From: Roseiarcus sp037446355
GTDB taxonomy: Bacteria; Pseudomonadota; Alphaproteobacteria; Rhizobiales; Beijerinckiaceae
DNA: 50,520 bases
Direction of reading: 5' to 3'
Assembly: GCA_037446355.1 (NCBI GenBank)
Contig: JBBIIT010000023.1
Location: 1-50,520, forward strand
Part shown: one piece after another, positions 23,872-31,846 of the stretch
How positions within the stretch are numbered: the stretch's first letter is position 1
Layout of the letters: every line of letters starts with the position of its first letter
Program-made: the position numbers and the translations under genes
Notes under the pieces: generated by a model
Told to the model about the DNA's origin: nothing
What the model saw: only the letters and a program-made list of their open reading frames with translations
Databases searched by the model: none

Positions 23872-24293
23872 TTCTGAGCCTATCGCGCGGGATCGATGCG
23901 CTCAAGATGGAGCGGATCCTGGCCGACGCGTTGGTCGACGTGGCGACCGAGTTGCGCCTCGCCGATCCGGCCGAGTTCGTGCTGATGATCGGAGGCGAAC
24001 AGGCCGCGAATTTGGCCGACCTCGTGAATTCCTCGAGCGAGCTCTTCTATAAGAGCGGCGCTTTGCGATACGCGCTCGCGTCGGCTTGCCATCTGCACTG
24101 GGATTCGACGCCGACGGTTCGGATCGACATGGAGTTCCGCCATCGCGAGGTGACCGCGTTCCTGCGCTTGACGATCGGCGGGGCGCGCGCCGGCGTTGAA
24201 ATTCTCGATATGCATTTCGACGACGACGCGATCTTGGGCATGTCGATGTGCGAACGACTTTCGGCGGCGATCGCGGACGCGCGCTTGCGCTGA
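23868..24293 (+). CDS. Conserved-looking unknown protein of the flagellar operon
   Basis: I cannot assign this 141-residue cytoplasmic protein. It has no membrane helix or signal peptide. The N-terminal half is helical and the C-terminal half has alternating hydrophobic strands (TVRIDMEFR, VTAFLRLTIG, AGVEILDMHFDDD), suggesting a small alpha/beta fold. The TTG start overlaps the flhB stop by 4 bases and has GGAGGAG seven bases upstream, so translation is coupled to flhB. Rhizobial clusters carry an unnamed short gene beside flhB, and this may be its equivalent. A role as an export-gate or regulatory accessory is only suggested by position. Confidence 0.7.
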   Translation: MILSLSRGIDALKMERILADALVDVATELRLADPAEFVLMIGGEQAANLADLVNSSSELFYKSGALRYALASACHLHWDSTPTVRIDMEFRHREVTAFLRLTIGGARAGVEILDMHFDDDAILGMSMCERLSAAIADARLR

Positions 24294-24313
24294 ATCCGAA
24301 TAGGGAGAGGAGC

Positions 24314-24772
24314 GTGAAGTCGCGATTGGATGGCGTCAAACTGAGTTACGGCGAGGCCGCTCCGAACCCCCAAGATCTCGGGGCGCGGGGCAAAGTGAGT
24401 TATCGCGTTACGTTCGGACATGAGTCGCCGCGACCATGCAATCTCGGTTCGCGCGACGCCCGCGCCAGCGGCCGGCGCCCGACCCGTTTGCGATCCGCGA
24501 AAATCCTCGATGCGAGCAACGGTTTCGTATGCGAGGCCATTATGCAAAATCGGTCGAAGAGCGGGCTTTGCCTAAGGCTCTGCCGCGACGCCGGTCTGCC
24601 CGCACGTTTTGCGATCCATGACGATCTTACTGGCGAAATCGTTGTCGCCGCGCTGGTCTGGCGGCGCGGGCCGTCTATCGGGGTTCGCATTGTCGCGCCG
24701 GCGCCAAGCCGACCGATCAAGCCGAGCGATCGGTTCGCGCTGCGCGGACGCTTTTACGCAATTCGCGACTAG
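24314..24772 (+). CDS. PilZ-domain protein, likely cyclic-di-GMP effector
   Basis: The 152-residue protein has a basic, poorly ordered N-terminus (1-50) and a PilZ domain (about 52-135). Both binding motifs of PilZ are present: RxxxR as RRPTR at 54-58 and N-x-S-x-x-G as NRSKSG at 79-84. Cyclic-di-GMP binding is therefore plausible. The GTG start at 24314 follows GGGAGAGGAGC; an in-frame codon at 24248 would run into the previous gene. It ends the motA operon and could act as a flagellar brake or regulator like other PilZ proteins. Its stop codon shares the four bases CTAG with the stop of the convergent gene. Confidence 0.8.
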   Translation: MKSRLDGVKLSYGEAAPNPQDLGARGKVSYRVTFGHESPRPCNLGSRDARASGRRPTRLRSAKILDASNGFVCEAIMQNRSKSGLCLRLCRDAGLPARFAIHDDLTGEIVVAALVWRRGPSIGVRIVAPAPSRPIKPSDRFALRGRFYAIRD

Positions 24773-26358
24773 ATGCGGGCGCGCAAAGCGTCAGCCATCG
24801 AATCGAAAGTCGCGGCCCAGGCGCCGGCGCGTGGCTGGCGGAATAGTCGCATCGAGGGATACCATGGCGAGTCCCTCCGCTCGCGCAACCAGCGCCATTC
24901 CGCGTCGTTCTTCAGCGCCAACCAAACCGGCGCGCCGAGAGCGCCGGCGAGATGCGCGACCGATGTGTCGCAGGTGACGACGAGATCGAGATGGGCGATC
25001 GCCGCAGCCGCGTCGACGAACGCGTCGGCGCCAGCGTCGAACCCGGGGCCAAGGGTCTCCACAATCATGTTGGGCGGCAATCGCTCGAGTTGCTCGGCGC
25101 CGAAACCTTTTTGCAGCGAGATCAGACGAACGCCGGGGATCGCGGCCAACGGCCGAAAAGCGATCAGCGGCATTGAGCGCGCCGTGTCGGCCTCGGGGTC
25201 CGGGTTGCCCTGCCAGACGACGCCAACTTTGAATCCGTCATCGCCGATCCGGTGCGCCCAGAAGTCCATTCGCTCGCCCTCGGCGGCTAGGTAGGACGCC
25301 GGCGCGGGCACGCTTTCGAGCCGCGTGCCGAAAGCGCGCGGAAGACTGCTCAGAGCGATCTGCGCATCGAATGTTTCGTCCGCCGACGGCATGACGACGA
25401 GACGGGCCGCGGAGGCGGGGCTCAACAGTCTGTGCAGCTTCGCCGGGCATACGAAAGTCACCTCGACGCCGGCTCGCGCCATCATCGGCAGATAGCGGAA
25501 AAACTGTAGGGTGTCGCCGAGCCCGTGATCGTTGAGGACCAGCACCCGCCGCGCGGCGCTCGCGGGTCCGCGCCAACGCGGGAAGCGCGCGCCGAGCGCT
25601 TCGGCGAGCGACTTGCCGGCGATCCAGCGCGCCTCGTAGCCCTCCCAGCCCGAAGCGAAATCCCCCAGCGAAAGATCGAGACAGCCGCGGCCGTTTATCG
25701 CCTCTCGGCAACCGAGAGCCTCGGCCGCCACGAACGCCGCCCGAGCTTGCGGAATGCGATTGAGCGCGCGCAGCGCCAGCCCCTCGCCGCATAGCGCGTC
25801 GGCGTAATCCGCCCGCGTTCGACGGGCGCGGCGATAGGCTTCGAGCGCTTCTTCGGGCCGTCCTAGTTTCAACAGAATCGTCCCTAGATTGAGCGCCGCT
25901 TCGGGAAAATCCCGGCGCCCGTTCAGCGCCTCTCGCGCTGCGCGCTCCGCCTCGTCGAGGCGACCGAGCGCACGCAGCGCGCCCGCGCGCGAATTGGCGG
26001 CGTCCGCGTCACCGGGCGCGAGCGTGGACGCCGTTTCGAAGGCGCGTAGCGCGTCATCGTGCAGGCCGAGACGAAACGCCAGCTTACCGAAATTCAACCA
26101 AACCACGGGCGCCTTAGGATCGATTTCGAGCGCGCGCCGGTAGAAGCGCAAGGAGGCATCGGTCTTGCCGCCGCGCTCCAACACGTAAGCGCCCATCGCC
26201 AGGGCCTCGGCGAAATCGGGTCGCGCGCGTAGAGCGGCGTCAAGTTGCGCGGCCGCCTCGCCGCGTTGACCCGCCTGCCACAAGGAGAGCGCTCGCCGGT
26301 AGTGCTCGGTTGGATCGGGAATCGATTCGGATTTGCGATTGCGCGCACGTGCGTTCAT
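24769..26358 (-). CDS. TPR-repeat glycosyltransferase-like protein
   Basis: The 529-residue protein has about six tetratricopeptide repeats in its first half (about 12-240; for example ALEIDPKAPVVWLNFGKLAFR). A glycosyltransferase-like domain of the GT9/GT41-related type follows (about 285-529). That domain has VLNDHGLGDTLQFFRYLPMM, VGVVWQGNP and the nucleotide-sugar end motif TCDTSVAHLAGALGAPVW. Related TPR-glycosyltransferases in alphaproteobacterial flagellar loci are associated with flagellin modification. The start is ATG at 26358 because GGAGGAGCT precedes it; the longer form from 26493 lacks support. It is divergent from flgB and convergent with the PilZ gene. The substrate is inferred. 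Confidence 0.82.
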   Translation of the reverse strand: MNARARNRKSESIPDPTEHYRRALSLWQAGQRGEAAAQLDAALRARPDFAEALAMGAYVLERGGKTDASLRFYRRALEIDPKAPVVWLNFGKLAFRLGLHDDALRAFETASTLAPGDADAANSRAGALRALGRLDEAERAAREALNGRRDFPEAALNLGTILLKLGRPEEALEAYRRARRTRADYADALCGEGLALRALNRIPQARAAFVAAEALGCREAINGRGCLDLSLGDFASGWEGYEARWIAGKSLAEALGARFPRWRGPASAARRVLVLNDHGLGDTLQFFRYLPMMARAGVEVTFVCPAKLHRLLSPASAARLVVMPSADETFDAQIALSSLPRAFGTRLESVPAPASYLAAEGERMDFWAHRIGDDGFKVGVVWQGNPDPEADTARSMPLIAFRPLAAIPGVRLISLQKGFGAEQLERLPPNMIVETLGPGFDAGADAFVDAAAAIAHLDLVVTCDTSVAHLAGALGAPVWLALKNDAEWRWLRERRDSPWYPSMRLFRQPRAGAWAATFDSMADALRARI

Positions 26359-26515
26359 GTGAGCTCCTCCGACTTCGCGCGCCGCGCATCGTCGGGCCCG
26401 CATCGAAGGCGGGTTCGCTTGCTCCGGGCTTGCCGGACCGAACGAAAGCGGCGCAAGCTCCGTGCAAGGCCATGGCGCCAGGGTGCAAATCAAATCTCAC
26501 TTGGAAACATGGATC

Positions 26516-26893
26516 GTGTCCGACGTCTATCTGTTCCAGCTCGCCTCGCAACGCACGCAATGGCTGTCGTCGCGCCAGGCGCTCATCGCGAGCAATGTCG
26601 CAAACGCCAACACGCCCGGTTACGCCGCCCGCGACATGCAGCCCTTTTCCGCCGCGCTCGACGCCGTGCATGTCGCCATGACCACGACGAATCCCGGCCA
26701 TGTCGCGCCCGCTATCGACGAATTCGATCCCGGTCGGCCGGCCGAGGACGCCGGCGCGGATGCGACGCTGTCGGGAAATTCGGTCAATCTTCAGGACCAA
26801 ATGGTCAAACTCGGCGATGTCAATCGACTGTATCAGGAGACGACAGGCATCAAGCGCGTCTTTCATCAGATGATGCTTTCGGCGCTGAAGTGA
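26516..26893 (+). CDS. flgB: Flagellar proximal rod protein FlgB
   Basis: This rod subunit of about 125 residues has VYLFQLASQRTQWLSSRQ at its N-terminus. The axial-protein motif IASNVANANTPGY follows, and the conserved end is YQETTGIKRVFHQMMLSALK. The start is placed at GTG 26516 so that the protein begins SDVYLFQLAS after its initiator, like rhizobial FlgB. In-frame TTG 26501 and GTG 26462 are alternatives. It heads the large plus-strand run of rod genes, and flgC follows after 4 bases. Confidence 0.9.
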   Translation: MSDVYLFQLASQRTQWLSSRQALIASNVANANTPGYAARDMQPFSAALDAVHVAMTTTNPGHVAPAIDEFDPGRPAEDAGADATLSGNSVNLQDQMVKLGDVNRLYQETTGIKRVFHQMMLSALK

Positions 26894-26897
26894 CGGC

Positions 26898-27317
26898 ATG
26901 ATCGACCCACTGCAAAGCTCAATCAAGATCGCCGGCGCCGGGCTCGACGCGCAAGCGATCCGATTGCGAATCATCGCGGAAAATGTCGCAAACTCGCAAT
27001 CGACGTCGAACGCAGCGGGCGGAGATCCCTATACGCGCAGGACAGTCTCGTTCGCCAGCGAAGTTGATCGCGCCGCAGGATTGCCGCTCGTGCGCGTCAG
27101 AAGCATCGGCGTCGACAGCGCGCCGTTCCGGATCGAACAGGATCCGGGCAATCCGGCCGCTGACGCGCAAGGGTTTGTCAAGATGCCGAATGTCGATGTG
27201 CTCGTCGAACTCGCCGACATGCGCGAAGCCAACCGCACTTATGAAGCTAATCTGCAAGTGGCCAAGCAGACGAGCGATCTGATGAACATGACCGTCGGCC
27301 TGTTGAAGGATGTCTAG
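26898..27317 (+). CDS. flgC: Flagellar proximal rod protein FlgC
   Basis: The 139-residue rod subunit has the D0 motif IIAENVANSQSTSN near 26-39. The family block VKMPNVDVLVELADMREANRTYEAN lies near 90-115, here with VDVLVELADM and REANRTYEAN clearly visible. The C-terminal helix is TSDLMNMTVGLLKDV. The length is standard. It is tightly spaced between flgB and fliE, as in most flagellar loci. Confidence 0.95.
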   Translation: MIDPLQSSIKIAGAGLDAQAIRLRIIAENVANSQSTSNAAGGDPYTRRTVSFASEVDRAAGLPLVRVRSIGVDSAPFRIEQDPGNPAADAQGFVKMPNVDVLVELADMREANRTYEANLQVAKQTSDLMNMTVGLLKDV

Positions 27318-27331
27318 CCCAGGAGTTCGCC

Positions 27332-27631
27332 ATGAACATCTCACCCGTTTTATCAGTTGCGCACTCCGCCGCCGCCATCGCGCCGTCCGCCTCGGCCGGG
27401 TCCTCGTCGTCGGGTCCGAGTTTTATTCAGACCTTGGGGCAAATCGCGCATGAGGCCGTCGGCGCGCTTCAGGCCGGAGAAGCGGCGGCCATTCAAGGCG
27501 TGCAGGGGGCGGCGCCGCCCTTCAAGGTCGTCGAGGCCGTGATGGGCGCGCAGCGCACGTTGCAGCAAGCCCTGGCGATCCGCGACAAGGCCGTCGCCGC
27601 CTACCAGGAAATCTCACGAATGTCGATCTAG
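27332..27631 (+). CDS. fliE: Flagellar hook-basal body protein FliE
   Basis: The 99-residue export substrate joins the MS-ring to the rod. The C-terminal half is the diagnostic part: FKVVEAVMGAQRTLQQALAIRDKAVAAYQEI (about 63-93), of which AYQEISRM is typical. The N-terminus is Ala/Ser-rich. An AGGAG ribosome-binding site precedes the ATG by about 6 bases. It sits between flgC and flgG, the usual place. Confidence 0.94.
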   Translation: MNISPVLSVAHSAAAIAPSASAGSSSSGPSFIQTLGQIAHEAVGALQAGEAAAIQGVQGAAPPFKVVEAVMGAQRTLQQALAIRDKAVAAYQEISRMSI

Positions 27632-27658
27632 TCCCAGCGTCGAGAAGGGGAACAAAGC

Positions 27659-28447
27659 ATGAGGGCGTTAGCGATCGCGGCCACCGGAATGAACGCGCAG
27701 GAGCAGAACCTCGAAGTCATCGCCAACAACGTCGCCAACATCAACACGACAGGCTTCAAGCGCTCGCGTGCGGAATTCACGGATTTGATCTACCAAAACG
27801 AGCGCCTGATGGGCGTCAGCAGCCGAGGCCGCGACGCGACGGTTCCCGAAGGCGCGCAAATCGGCCTCGGCGTGCGCACAGCGGCGATTCGCTCGGTCCA
27901 GATCCAGGGCGCGCTGACAAGCACTGGGAACTCGTTCGACCTGGCGATCAACGGTCGCGGCTGGTTCCAGGTCGCGACGCCGACCGGTGAAACCGTTTAC
28001 ACGCGCGACGGCGCCTTCAACACCAACGCCACCGGCCAACTCGTGACCTCCGACGGCTTCACGGTCACGCCCAACATACTTGTCCCGCCGAACGCGACCG
28101 CAGTGACGGTAAGCCAGAGCGGACAGGTGACGGCGACAATCCCGGGTCAGGCGCTTCCGCAAACCCTTGGCCAATTGACGATCGCCAATTTCGTAAATGA
28201 AGCGGGACTGCAGGCGCTCGGCGGCAATCTGTTCCAGCAAACCGCGGCCTCCGGGCCTCCCAACGTCGGCGTGCCCGGCGATACTTCGTTCGGCGTGGTG
28301 CAGCAGGGATACCTCGAAGCTTCGAACGTCGATCCAGTGCGAGAAATCACCAATCTTATATCCGCTCAACGCGCTTACGAAATGAACTCGAAAGTGATCC
28401 AGGCTGCGGATCAGATGTCGGGCACGATCTCCAACATGCGGGGTTGA
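27659..28447 (+). CDS. flgG: Flagellar distal rod protein FlgG
   Basis: The 262-residue protein is the standard FlgG length. The N-terminus has MNAQEQNLEVIANNVANINT. The middle has LAINGRGWFQV and VYTRDGAFN. The C-terminal ASNVDPVREITNLISAQRAYE and NSKVIQAADQM are characteristic of distal rod and hook proteins. AGAAGGGG lies ahead of the ATG. flgA follows after 10 bases. Confidence 0.97.
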   Translation: MRALAIAATGMNAQEQNLEVIANNVANINTTGFKRSRAEFTDLIYQNERLMGVSSRGRDATVPEGAQIGLGVRTAAIRSVQIQGALTSTGNSFDLAINGRGWFQVATPTGETVYTRDGAFNTNATGQLVTSDGFTVTPNILVPPNATAVTVSQSGQVTATIPGQALPQTLGQLTIANFVNEAGLQALGGNLFQQTAASGPPNVGVPGDTSFGVVQQGYLEASNVDPVREITNLISAQRAYEMNSKVIQAADQMSGTISNMRG

Positions 28448-28457
28448 TGAAGGAGCG

Positions 28458-28928
28458 ATGTCAAAGGGAGTCATGTTGATTCTGGCGAGCGCGCTCGTCG
28501 CCGTCGCCGGAGCGTCCACGGAAAGCGCGGCGCGCGCGCAGACCGCGACGGTGCCGAGCCCAAAGGCGGTTATCTATCCGGGCGACGTCATCGGCGAAAA
28601 TGTCCTCGTCGACTTGCCTGAAGACGATCTCGGCTCTGGTGGGCCGTTCGTTCGCGCGCGCCCCGAGGTCGTCGGCAAAATGGCGCGTCGCACGTTGCTG
28701 CCGGGTCGCGCAATTCCTCTGGCGGCGATCGGCAACCCGCGCCTCGTGCGCAACGGCGCCGCGGTGCGGGTCGTATATCGGGACGGCGCGCTGACAATCG
28801 CGGTCGCGGGCGAGGCTCTCCAGGACGGCGGCGTTGGCGACTTCGTCAAGCTGCGCAACGCGGACAGCGGCGTCACCGTCAGCGGCCAAGTGCAGCCGGA
28901 CGGCTCGGTGCAGGTCGACGGCGGTTGA
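28458..28928 (+). CDS. flgA: Flagellar P-ring chaperone FlgA
   Basis: The 156-residue periplasmic chaperone assists polymerisation of FlgI. It has a signal peptide (about 1-28, hydrophobic MLILASALVAVAGA, ending ARAQ). The SAF-type domain covers about 35-150, with RTLLPGRAIPLAAIG and VRVVYRDGALTIAVAGEAL. It is short compared with enteric FlgA, as in other rhizobia, and keeps the C-terminal half. The stop codon overlaps the flgI start. Confidence 0.9.
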   Translation: MSKGVMLILASALVAVAGASTESAARAQTATVPSPKAVIYPGDVIGENVLVDLPEDDLGSGGPFVRARPEVVGKMARRTLLPGRAIPLAAIGNPRLVRNGAAVRVVYRDGALTIAVAGEALQDGGVGDFVKLRNADSGVTVSGQVQPDGSVQVDGG

Positions 28929-30025
28929 TGCGCTCGCTGTTGTTCAGTTTCCTGTTGATCCTGACCTGTCTTGCTTCGGCGGGCGCGGCCGTGCGCATCA
29001 AAGACGTCACTTCCTTGCGTGGCGCGCGCGACAACCAACTCATTGGCTATGGCCTTGTCGTTGGGTTGCAGGGCACTGGCGACACATTGCGCAACGTGCC
29101 ATTCACGGAGCAGGCGATTCAGTCGATGATGGATCGCATGGGACTCAACGTGCGCGGCAGCGCCCTGCGCAATCGCAATGTTGCGGCGGTGATGGTAACC
29201 GCCGATCTGCCGACAGGCGCCGACGTCGGCGTTCGAATCGATGTCACCGTTTCGGCGCTTGGCGACGCGGCCTCGCTGATGGGCGGCACTTTGCTGCTGA
29301 CGGAGCTCATGGGAACCGACGGCAAGGTCTATGCCGGCGCTCAGGGCGCCGTATCGATCACGGGCTTCGATGCAGCCGGGCAAGGCGAGACGCTGACGCA
29401 GGGCGTGCCGACAGCCGGACGTCTATCGAATGGCGCGATCGTAGAGCTCGCGGCGCCGCCAAGCGTGGACGAACTCAGGATGATTCTCGAACTCAAGAAC
29501 CCCGACTATGCGACCGCCGCGCGCATCGTCGACGCCATAAACTCCTTTTCGCGACGCCTCTATCGTAAGACCTTCGCGTTCGAACGCGACAACCGCACGG
29601 TCGAACTGTTTCGGCCCCCGACGCTCAGCGTCACGCGGATGATGTCAGAGCTCGGCGAGCTCACGATCGAGCCGGACACGGCGGCGCGGGTCGTGATCGA
29701 CGCGCGTACGGGCACGGTCGTCATCGGTCAGGACGTGCAGATCTCCACTGTCGCGGTGACGCACGGCACCTTGAATGTGCGCATCTCTGAGACCCCGCAG
29801 GTCTCGCAGCCCAATCCGTTGAGTAAGGGCGTCACTGTCACGACGTCGAAGACGCAGATCGACGCCGAGCAGAGCGGCGGCCAGATCGCCGTTGTCAGTG
29901 GCGCGAGCCTCCGATCGCTCGTCACCGGATTGAATCGTTTGGGCGTCAAGCCGACCGGCATCATCGCCATACTGCAAGCGATCAAATCGGCGGGGGCGCT
30001 GCAAGCCGACCTTGTCGCGCAATAG
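28928..30025 (+). CDS. flgI: Flagellar P-ring protein FlgI
   Basis: The 365-residue protein forms the peptidoglycan-level bushing around the rod. It has a signal peptide (about 1-20, LLFSFLLILTCLASAGA) and the family blocks IKDVTSLRGARDNQLIGYGLVVGLQGTGD. The signature LIGYGLVVGLQGTGD is well preserved. The C-terminal part has VVSGASLRSLVTGLNRLGVKP. ATG 28928 shares one base with the flgA stop (TGATG); a TTG at 28925 would add a single residue. Confidence 0.97.
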   Translation: MRSLLFSFLLILTCLASAGAAVRIKDVTSLRGARDNQLIGYGLVVGLQGTGDTLRNVPFTEQAIQSMMDRMGLNVRGSALRNRNVAAVMVTADLPTGADVGVRIDVTVSALGDAASLMGGTLLLTELMGTDGKVYAGAQGAVSITGFDAAGQGETLTQGVPTAGRLSNGAIVELAAPPSVDELRMILELKNPDYATAARIVDAINSFSRRLYRKTFAFERDNRTVELFRPPTLSVTRMMSELGELTIEPDTAARVVIDARTGTVVIGQDVQISTVAVTHGTLNVRISETPQVSQPNPLSKGVTVTTSKTQIDAEQSGGQIAVVSGASLRSLVTGLNRLGVKPTGIIAILQAIKSAGALQADLVAQ

Positions 30026-30067
30026 CGCGCCAGCCCGACGCAAGGCCGGCGTCGCAATTTCCGCTCC

Positions 30068-30604
30068 ATGCAACTCTTTCGAATCGGATTGGAACATTTC
30101 GACCTGGCGTCGCGACGAGGCGCGGCGAGCGCGCTCGCGCTTTTTGCCGTCGCGACGGGAATCGCCAACGCACAGGATGGACCGAAAGCACGTTCGGCGT
30201 CGACAACCGAAAGCGAGATCGCGAAGTACTGCGGCAATATCGCGCCCGCCGCCGCCGAGGCGCGCGTGGCAGGGCAGACCGCACGCCTGGTGCAACTCGA
30301 AACCGAAATCAAACGCGAAATCTCCGAACTGGAACGGCGGCAGGCGGATGCACGGGATTGGGTCTCCAAACGCGAGCAGCTCATGAAGTCGGCAAGCGAC
30401 GATGTCGTCGCCATCTACGCCAAGATGACGGCGGAATCGGCCGCTTCGCAAATCGCGACGATGGACGAGGCGGTTGCCGCCGGAGTGCTGGCGAAACTCG
30501 CGCCGCGTGTCGCCAGCGCCATTCTGGGCGAGATGGAGGCGACGAAAGCCGCCAAGTTGACGAGCTTGATGATGGGCGCGCCCGCTCACGAAAGTCGCTC
30601 ATGA
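30068..30604 (+). CDS. motE: MotE-like periplasmic chaperone of MotC
   Basis: The 178-residue protein has an export signal (about 16-36, ALALFAVATGIANA). A coiled coil follows (about 65-105). The C-terminal MgtE-N-like segment (about 110-165) has IYAKMTAESAASQIATMDEAVAAGVLAKLAPRVASAILGEM, in which the paired KM/KL repeats typical of that fold are seen. In Sinorhizobium MotE lies between flgI and flgH and protects MotC in the periplasm. The same position here supports the call. Its stop overlaps the flgH start (ATGA). Confidence 0.82.
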   Translation: MQLFRIGLEHFDLASRRGAASALALFAVATGIANAQDGPKARSASTTESEIAKYCGNIAPAAAEARVAGQTARLVQLETEIKREISELERRQADARDWVSKREQLMKSASDDVVAIYAKMTAESAASQIATMDEAVAAGVLAKLAPRVASAILGEMEATKAAKLTSLMMGAPAHESRS

Positions 30605-31329
30605 GGCGCAAGCTTCGCACGAATTGCGGTTGGGTGCTCGCACTGGCGCTGACGGCCTGTTCCAACGCGCCGCCGGAGCTGATGCGCGCGCCCGCCCTTT
30701 CCGCAGTCGGCAGCGGTCTTACCGCGTCCTCGCTAGGCACGGGCGAAGCGCCGACGGCCGATCTGCCGACCGCCGCGCTCGGGCCGGTGTCGACGAGGCC
30801 GGGCAATCTCTACACAGACCAGCGCATCGCCAAGGTTGGCGACATCGTCACCGTCATAATTGCAATCAACGACAAGGCGACATTCGGGAATTCAACCGAC
30901 CGCTCGCAAACGGCCAAGACCGGATTCGGGACCGACTTTTCGTTCGCGCCGCCGAGTTCCTCGTCTTCGTCGTCGCAGGGATCGCCGCTAACTTTGACCT
31001 CGGACGTCAATTCCAGCTCGATCTCCGAGGGCAAGGGCAACATCGATCGGTCCGAGCAAATTCAGCTCTCTGTGCCGGCGGTCGTCACGCAGGTGCTACC
31101 CAATGGCAATCTATTCATCCGCGGCACACAGGAGGTGCGCGTGAATTTCGAACTTCGCCAACTGACGATCGCCGGTCTCGTGCGTCCGGCCGACATTTCC
31201 CGCAACAACACCATCGCTTACGACCGCGTCGCCGAGGCGCGGATTTCCTATGGGGGACGCGGAAGACTGTCGGAGGTGCAGCAACCCGCCTGGGGCCAGC
31301 AGGTCTACGATTACGTCAGGCCATTCTGA
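30601..31329 (+). CDS. flgH: Flagellar L-ring lipoprotein FlgH
   Basis: The 242-residue outer-membrane ring protein has a lipoprotein signal ending in the lipobox LTAC, with Cys20 as the lipidated residue. FlgH blocks follow: VGDIVTVIIAINDKATFGN, the Ser-rich variable loop near 115-130, and PNGNLFIRGTQEVRVNFE. The C-terminal ISYGGRGRLSEVQQPAWGQQ is the family end. The start overlaps motE by 4 bases; a longer in-frame extension to 30358 is a shadow of motE. Confidence 0.96.
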   Translation: MRRKLRTNCGWVLALALTACSNAPPELMRAPALSAVGSGLTASSLGTGEAPTADLPTAALGPVSTRPGNLYTDQRIAKVGDIVTVIIAINDKATFGNSTDRSQTAKTGFGTDFSFAPPSSSSSSSQGSPLTLTSDVNSSSISEGKGNIDRSEQIQLSVPAVVTQVLPNGNLFIRGTQEVRVNFELRQLTIAGLVRPADISRNNTIAYDRVAEARISYGGRGRLSEVQQPAWGQQVYDYVRPF

Positions 31330-31351
31330 GCAAAGCGGAGTTCCAATCGCC

Positions 31352-31846
31352 ATGGCTGCACCCAAGCCCGCCGAGGCGCAGTCCGGGCCCAAGCGGGGCT
31401 CGGCGAAGTCGACTCTTTTGGCGGCGATGCTTGTCACCGTGCTCGCAGTCGGCGCCGGCGCGCTGCTCGCGACGCTTAACCTCCAATCGCCGGCGCCCTC
31501 GGCCGAAGAGCGCGGGCTCGCGGCGGGCGCCGCCGCCGGCTGCCCGATGGCGGCGTCCAATCTTGTCGATCTGCCGCCTGTCGTCACCAATCTCGGCGCG
31601 CCGACCGACACCTGGGTTCGCCTCGAAGCGTCGATCGTATTCGATCGCGAGCGAGTGCTGCAACCCGAAGTCATGGCCGCCGAGATCGCCGCGGACGAAC
31701 TCGCCTATCTTCGCACGGTCTCGCTCGGTCAGATCTCCGGGCCGACAGGCCTGGCAAATGTGCGTCAGGACTTGACCGATCGCGCCGTCGTGCGTTCGGG
31801 CGGAAGGGTCATCGAGCTCGTGCTTAAGACGCTGGTGGTGCAATGA
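31352..31846 (+). CDS. fliL: Flagellar stator-associated protein FliL
   Basis: The 164-residue single-pass protein has a basic, Pro/Ala-rich cytoplasmic start (1-19), a membrane helix (about 20-42) and a periplasmic stomatin-like FliL domain (about 65-164). That domain has VRLEASIVFD, YLRTVSLGQISG and the closing RVIELVLKTLVVQ. The protein surrounds stator units near the motor. The ATG at 31352 has a GGAG eleven bases upstream. Its stop overlaps the fliP start by 4 bases. Confidence 0.9.
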   Translation: MAAPKPAEAQSGPKRGSAKSTLLAAMLVTVLAVGAGALLATLNLQSPAPSAEERGLAAGAAAGCPMAASNLVDLPPVVTNLGAPTDTWVRLEASIVFDRERVLQPEVMAAEIAADELAYLRTVSLGQISGPTGLANVRQDLTDRAVVRSGGRVIELVLKTLVVQ

